Shown here one piece after another: positions 24,021 to 26,076 of a stretch of DNA of 26,076 nucleotides. A program made the translations under genes and the position numbers. The stretch covers positions 1 to 26,076 of the forward strand of contig JBLHOS010000040.1 of NCBI GenBank assembly GCA_047623825.1, read 5' to 3'. The DNA comes from JBLHOS01 sp047623825. Lineage in GTDB: Bacteria; Pseudomonadota; Alphaproteobacteria; Rhodobacterales; Rhodobacteraceae. Each line of letters begins with the position of its first letter. The stretch's first letter is position 1. The notes under the pieces are model-generated. The model saw only the letters and a program-made list of their open reading frames with translations. It was not told where the DNA came from and searched no databases.

Positions 24021-24070
24021 GGTGTCACCACCTTCCTAGGTTTGAGTTGATATAGATCGCAGGAAAGGGC

Positions 24071-24099
24071 CGTATAGCAAAGCGCTCAGAACTTGTCTA
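24071..24099 (-). promoter_or_regulatory. Predicted promoter of rpsU
   Basis: On the minus strand TAGACA (24094-24099) and TATACG (24071-24076) are exactly 17 nt apart; the -35 matches five of six and the -10 four of six consensus bases. Transcription would begin near 24064, giving a leader of about 44 nt to the rpsU ATG, which includes the strong ribosome site. Confidence 0.55.
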
Positions 24100-24132
24100 G
24101 TAATCCAACTGCTCAACACACCAGAGGTTAAG

Positions 24133-24837
24133 ATGCCAGAAATTAGTCATAAACTGATCGATGCGGCGCTGATGCATGTGCCATTTGACGGATGGTCCGA
24201 GGCAGCATTTACCGCGGCGATTCGGGACACGGGCATGGACGAAACTTTGGCACGTGCATCGTTCCCCCGGGGCGCGGTTGATCTGGCGCTGGCGTTTCAC
24301 CGGCGCGGGGATCTGATGATGGTCACCAAATTGCGCGGCGAAGATTTGTCTCAGATGCGGTTTCGCGACAAGATCGTCCGCGCCGTGCAGATCAGGCTGG
24401 AGGTCGTCGAGAATGACAAAGAAGCGGTCCGTCGAGGATCAACGCTTTTCACCTTGCCGGTCTATGCACCCGACGGGGCAAAGGCGATCTGGGGGACGAG
24501 CGACCAAATCTGGACCGCCTTGGGCGATCCATCAGATGACATCAATTGGTACACAAAACGCGTAACGTTATCCGGGGTTTACAGCTCAACCGTACTGTAT
24601 TGGCTGGGCGATCAATCTGCTGATCATGCCGCGACTTGGGCATTTTTAGATCGGCGTGTCGACAACGTGATGCAGTTTGAGCGGGTCAAGAAAGCAGTGC
24701 GCGAGAACCGTATGCTGCAACCGCTCCTTGCCGGGCCCAACTGGTTGCTCAGCAAAATTAAAGCACCCTCAAAACTGCCGCCAACCGACTTGCCCGGAAG
24801 CTGGGCGGGACGTAGTGGCCCCGGAAAAGAAAACTAG
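24133..24837 (+). CDS. COQ9 family ubiquinone biosynthesis protein
   Basis: COQ9-type proteins are lipid-binding helical proteins with a TetR-like fold that assist ring-modifying steps of ubiquinone synthesis, in eukaryotes by presenting the intermediate to COQ7. The 234-residue product has the family blocks VPFDGWSEAAF, FPRGAVDLALAFH, and in the C-terminal half TALGDPSDDINWYTKR and YWLGDQSADHAATWAFLDRR, the last of which forms the lipid-facing helix region. The start is the ATG at 24133 with GAGG upstream. It lies 12 nt ahead of the quinone oxidoreductase gene, on the same strand, and opposite rpsU. UbiA at the left of the window belongs to the same pathway but is 20 kb away. Confidence 0.92.
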   Translation: MPEISHKLIDAALMHVPFDGWSEAAFTAAIRDTGMDETLARASFPRGAVDLALAFHRRGDLMMVTKLRGEDLSQMRFRDKIVRAVQIRLEVVENDKEAVRRGSTLFTLPVYAPDGAKAIWGTSDQIWTALGDPSDDINWYTKRVTLSGVYSSTVLYWLGDQSADHAATWAFLDRRVDNVMQFERVKKAVRENRMLQPLLAGPNWLLSKIKAPSKLPPTDLPGSWAGRSGPGKEN

Positions 24838-24849
24838 GACATCACCTTC

Positions 24850-25839
24850 ATGACCCTGCCTAATATCATGCGTGCCGTTGAAATCAGTCAATCCGGCGGA
24901 CCAGAGGTTTTGCGCGCCTGTGAGCGACCGGTGCCCCAGCCAAGCGCAGAGCAGATCTTGATTGCTGTGGACTACGCAGGGGTTAATCGGCCAGACGCGT
25001 TGCAGCGGGCGGGCAGTTACAACCCACCAAAAGGGGCCAGCGATCTGCCGGGGCTGGAGGCGTCGGGAACGGTTGCAGCAATTGGCGCTTCGGTGTCGAA
25101 ATGGGCCGTTGGTGACAAGGTTTGTGCGCTTCTGCCCGGTGGCGGATATTCGGAATTTGTGCTTACACATCAAGATCATGCGCTGCCGATCCCGGTAGGG
25201 CTGGCGATGGATCAGGCCGCGGCGCTGTGTGAAACCTATTTTACCGTTTGGTCCAATGTATTTATGCGCGGCGCGCTAAAAGGCGGTGAGATCTTTTTGG
25301 TGCATGGTGGGTCTAGTGGCATTGGAACCACGGCTATCCAGCTTGCAAATCAATGGGGTGCACGGGTTTTCACCACGGCTGGATCTGATGAGAAATGCGC
25401 GGCCTGTGTGGCGTTGGGCGCAGAGCGTGCGATCAACTATAAAGACGCCGATTTTGTTGAGGTTTTACGGGCTGAGGGCGGTGCTGATCTGATCCTCGAT
25501 ATGGTCGGTGGTGATTATATCCCCCGAAATATCAATGCGTTGGCTGATGATGGCCGGTTGGTTCAGATCGCATTTTTGCAACATCCCAAGGTCGAAGTGA
25601 ATTTCGCGCAGCTGATGGTTCGACGTCTCAGCATGACAGGCTCAACCTTGCGACCACAAAGTGACGCGGCAAAGGCCGCTATCGCGGACCAGCTCCGTGA
25701 AAAGGTCTGGCCTTTACTGACCGCAGGACGCATCGCGCCCGTAATGGACAGTGAGTTTTTGCTGGAGAATGCGGCGGACGCTCATGCCCGTATGGAAAGC
25801 AGCGCCCATATCGGCAAGATCGTTTTGAAGGTCTGTTAG
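24850..25839 (+). CDS. NAD(P)H:quinone oxidoreductase, zeta-crystallin-like
   Basis: A medium-chain dehydrogenase/reductase of the quinone oxidoreductase branch, predicted to reduce quinones with NADPH. The 329-residue product has YAGVNRPDALQRAGSY and LPGLEASGTVAAIG in the catalytic domain, with no structural-zinc cysteine cluster, and a Rossmann domain with the nucleotide loop VHGGSSGIGTTAIQLA, then LGAERAINYKDADF and DLILDMVGGDYI. This is the PIG3-like pattern. Start and length are normal, beginning 12 nt after COQ9 with which it is likely co-transcribed; a common role in quinone metabolism is a reasonable inference. The stop is about 107 nt before the presumed end of the insertion sequence. 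Confidence 0.92.
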   Translation: MTLPNIMRAVEISQSGGPEVLRACERPVPQPSAEQILIAVDYAGVNRPDALQRAGSYNPPKGASDLPGLEASGTVAAIGASVSKWAVGDKVCALLPGGGYSEFVLTHQDHALPIPVGLAMDQAAALCETYFTVWSNVFMRGALKGGEIFLVHGGSSGIGTTAIQLANQWGARVFTTAGSDEKCAACVALGAERAINYKDADFVEVLRAEGGADLILDMVGGDYIPRNINALADDGRLVQIAFLQHPKVEVNFAQLMVRRLSMTGSTLRPQSDAAKAAIADQLREKVWPLLTAGRIAPVMDSEFLLENAADAHARMESSAHIGKIVLKVC

Positions 25840-25946
25840 GGGCAGAAAAGCCGCCGAATCCGCGCATACACAACCCATGCGCATACGATGATGCAATTTT
25901 GCGCTGGGCGACGGAAAGTGCAGTTTCATCCGTTTAGGTATCGGGC
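25840..25946. other. Short non-coding stretch between the oxidoreductase gene and the IS end
   Basis: No gene is seen. GCGCAT at 25862-25867 and ATGCGC at 25877-25882 form a perfect 6-bp stem with a 9-nt loop, without a T-run, so it is only a possible transcript end of the COQ9-oxidoreductase pair. What originally lay downstream is separated from it by the IS. Confidence 0.45.
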
Positions 25947-25976
25947 GGGGCTCTGTTGCACAAAGCCCCTGATACC
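25937..25976. repeat. Imperfect hairpin across the presumed IS boundary
   Basis: GGTATC (25937-25942) pairs with GATACC (25971-25976) and GGGGCT (25947-25952) with AGCCCC (25964-25969). This gives 12 paired bases with a GGGC/T bulge and an 11-nt loop. The inner half is within the terminal repeat, the outer left arm in what I take as flank. Confidence 0.6.
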
Positions 25977-26076
25977 CGAGGTTCCCCTTTCCCCAGACGG
26001 ATTCATCCCACGGCCTCTGTGACAGGGATGCCAAGGGCTGTGTAGCCGTTCATGACGGCGATGCGGATCTGGAGCT
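25947..26076. mobile_element. End of an IS5-like insertion sequence, cut by the window edge
   Basis: The block begins with GGGGCTCTGTTGCACAAAG, the kind of terminal repeat seen in IS5-group elements of alphaproteobacteria (from memory), and is followed on the minus strand by the 3' end of a transposase reading frame. The other end, the target duplication and the full length are outside the window. The exact left boundary is not proven; see the hairpin spanning 25937-25976. Confidence 0.72.
26003..26076 (-). CDS. IS5-like transposase, C-terminal end only
   Basis: Twenty-four codons remain before the TGA at 26005-26003, reading LQIRIAVMNGYTALGIPV and then TEAVG. This ending (R-I/V-A-V-x-N-x-x-T-x-L-G-x-P-x-T-E) is one I know from IS5-family transposases of Rhodobacterales. 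The frame is open to the window edge, so the transposase is only truncated by the window as far as can be seen; whether the element is intact cannot be judged. The stop is about 55 nt inside the presumed terminus. Confidence 0.72.
   Translation of the reverse strand, partial: LQIRIAVMNGYTALGIPVTEAVG

Noticed and set aside
24047..24078. Plus-strand promoter for COQ9 (TTGATA ... TATAGC)
   Set aside because: The spacer is 20 nt, outside the normal range, although each box is fair.
25714..26034. 106-codon minus-strand frame crossing the IS end
   Set aside because: It is out of frame with the transposase end, and lies antisense to the oxidoreductase gene.
1..26076. tRNA, rRNA, CRISPR, prophage or defence genes
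   Set aside because: I looked for cloverleaf-like and rRNA-like sequence, regularly spaced repeats and known phage or defence motifs, and saw none.

Overview
The window looks like chromosomal DNA of an alphaproteobacterium, most likely of the Roseobacter/Rhodobacterales group. This rests on the protein sequences (plant-type GshA, COQ9, a 46-residue aa3 oxidase subunit IV, the pyrB/pyrC' pair, a DmdC-like acyl-CoA dehydrogenase with its own C-terminal domain), moderate-to-high GC, dense packing with many 1-4 nt stop/start overlaps, and several TTG starts. The genus cannot be assigned from sequence alone. Gene content is mostly housekeeping; the only mobile DNA is an insertion-sequence end at the right edge.

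Layout. 1-2.6 kb: the 3' end of moaE converges on a two-gene minus-strand unit, an inner-membrane-anchored OmpA-family protein with three internal repeats and a small membrane/coiled-coil protein. 2.6-6.3 kb: ubiA (minus) is divergent from rsmE with only 12 nt between the start codons; rsmE is followed by a coupled small membrane protein and gshA. 6.3-6.8 kb: a 515-nt stretch with no convincing gene but several small hairpins. 6.8-10.1 kb: minus-strand operon pyrB - PH-like membrane protein - pyrC' (catalytically dead dihydroorotase homologue) - plsY, with a plausible promoter in front of pyrB. 10.2-17.1 kb: plus-strand cluster of a family-4-like uracil-DNA glycosylase lacking most iron-sulfur ligands, a LysE-type exporter, moaB, and an RND efflux adaptor/pump pair. 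17.1-19.6 kb: DsbD-N-like periplasmic protein (minus), yqgE (plus) and a long Sua5-type threonylcarbamoyl-AMP synthase (minus).

19.7-23.7 kb: plus-strand run of a DmdC-like acyl-CoA dehydrogenase, an MBL-fold hydrolase, a DUF6173-like protein, a 46-codon cytochrome oxidase subunit IV gene and an overlapping lipoprotein that may be a permuted papain-like hydrolase. 23.7-25.8 kb: rpsU (minus) with a clear intrinsic terminator and good promoter, divergent from COQ9 and a zeta-crystallin-like quinone oxidoreductase. 25.9-26.1 kb: the 3' end of an IS5-like transposase and its terminal repeat.

Functional themes are ubiquinone and respiration (ubiA, COQ9, oxidase subunit IV), molybdenum cofactor (moaE, moaB), pyrimidine synthesis (pyrB/pyrC'), translation (rsmE, sua5, rpsU), glutathione, phospholipid synthesis and envelope/efflux. 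I see no defence system, prophage, CRISPR or biosynthetic cluster. The best candidates for undescribed biology are the OmpA-repeat/coiled-coil pair, the oxidase-subunit/lipoprotein pair, the membrane protein inside the pyr operon, and the glycosylase that has lost its Fe-S ligands.
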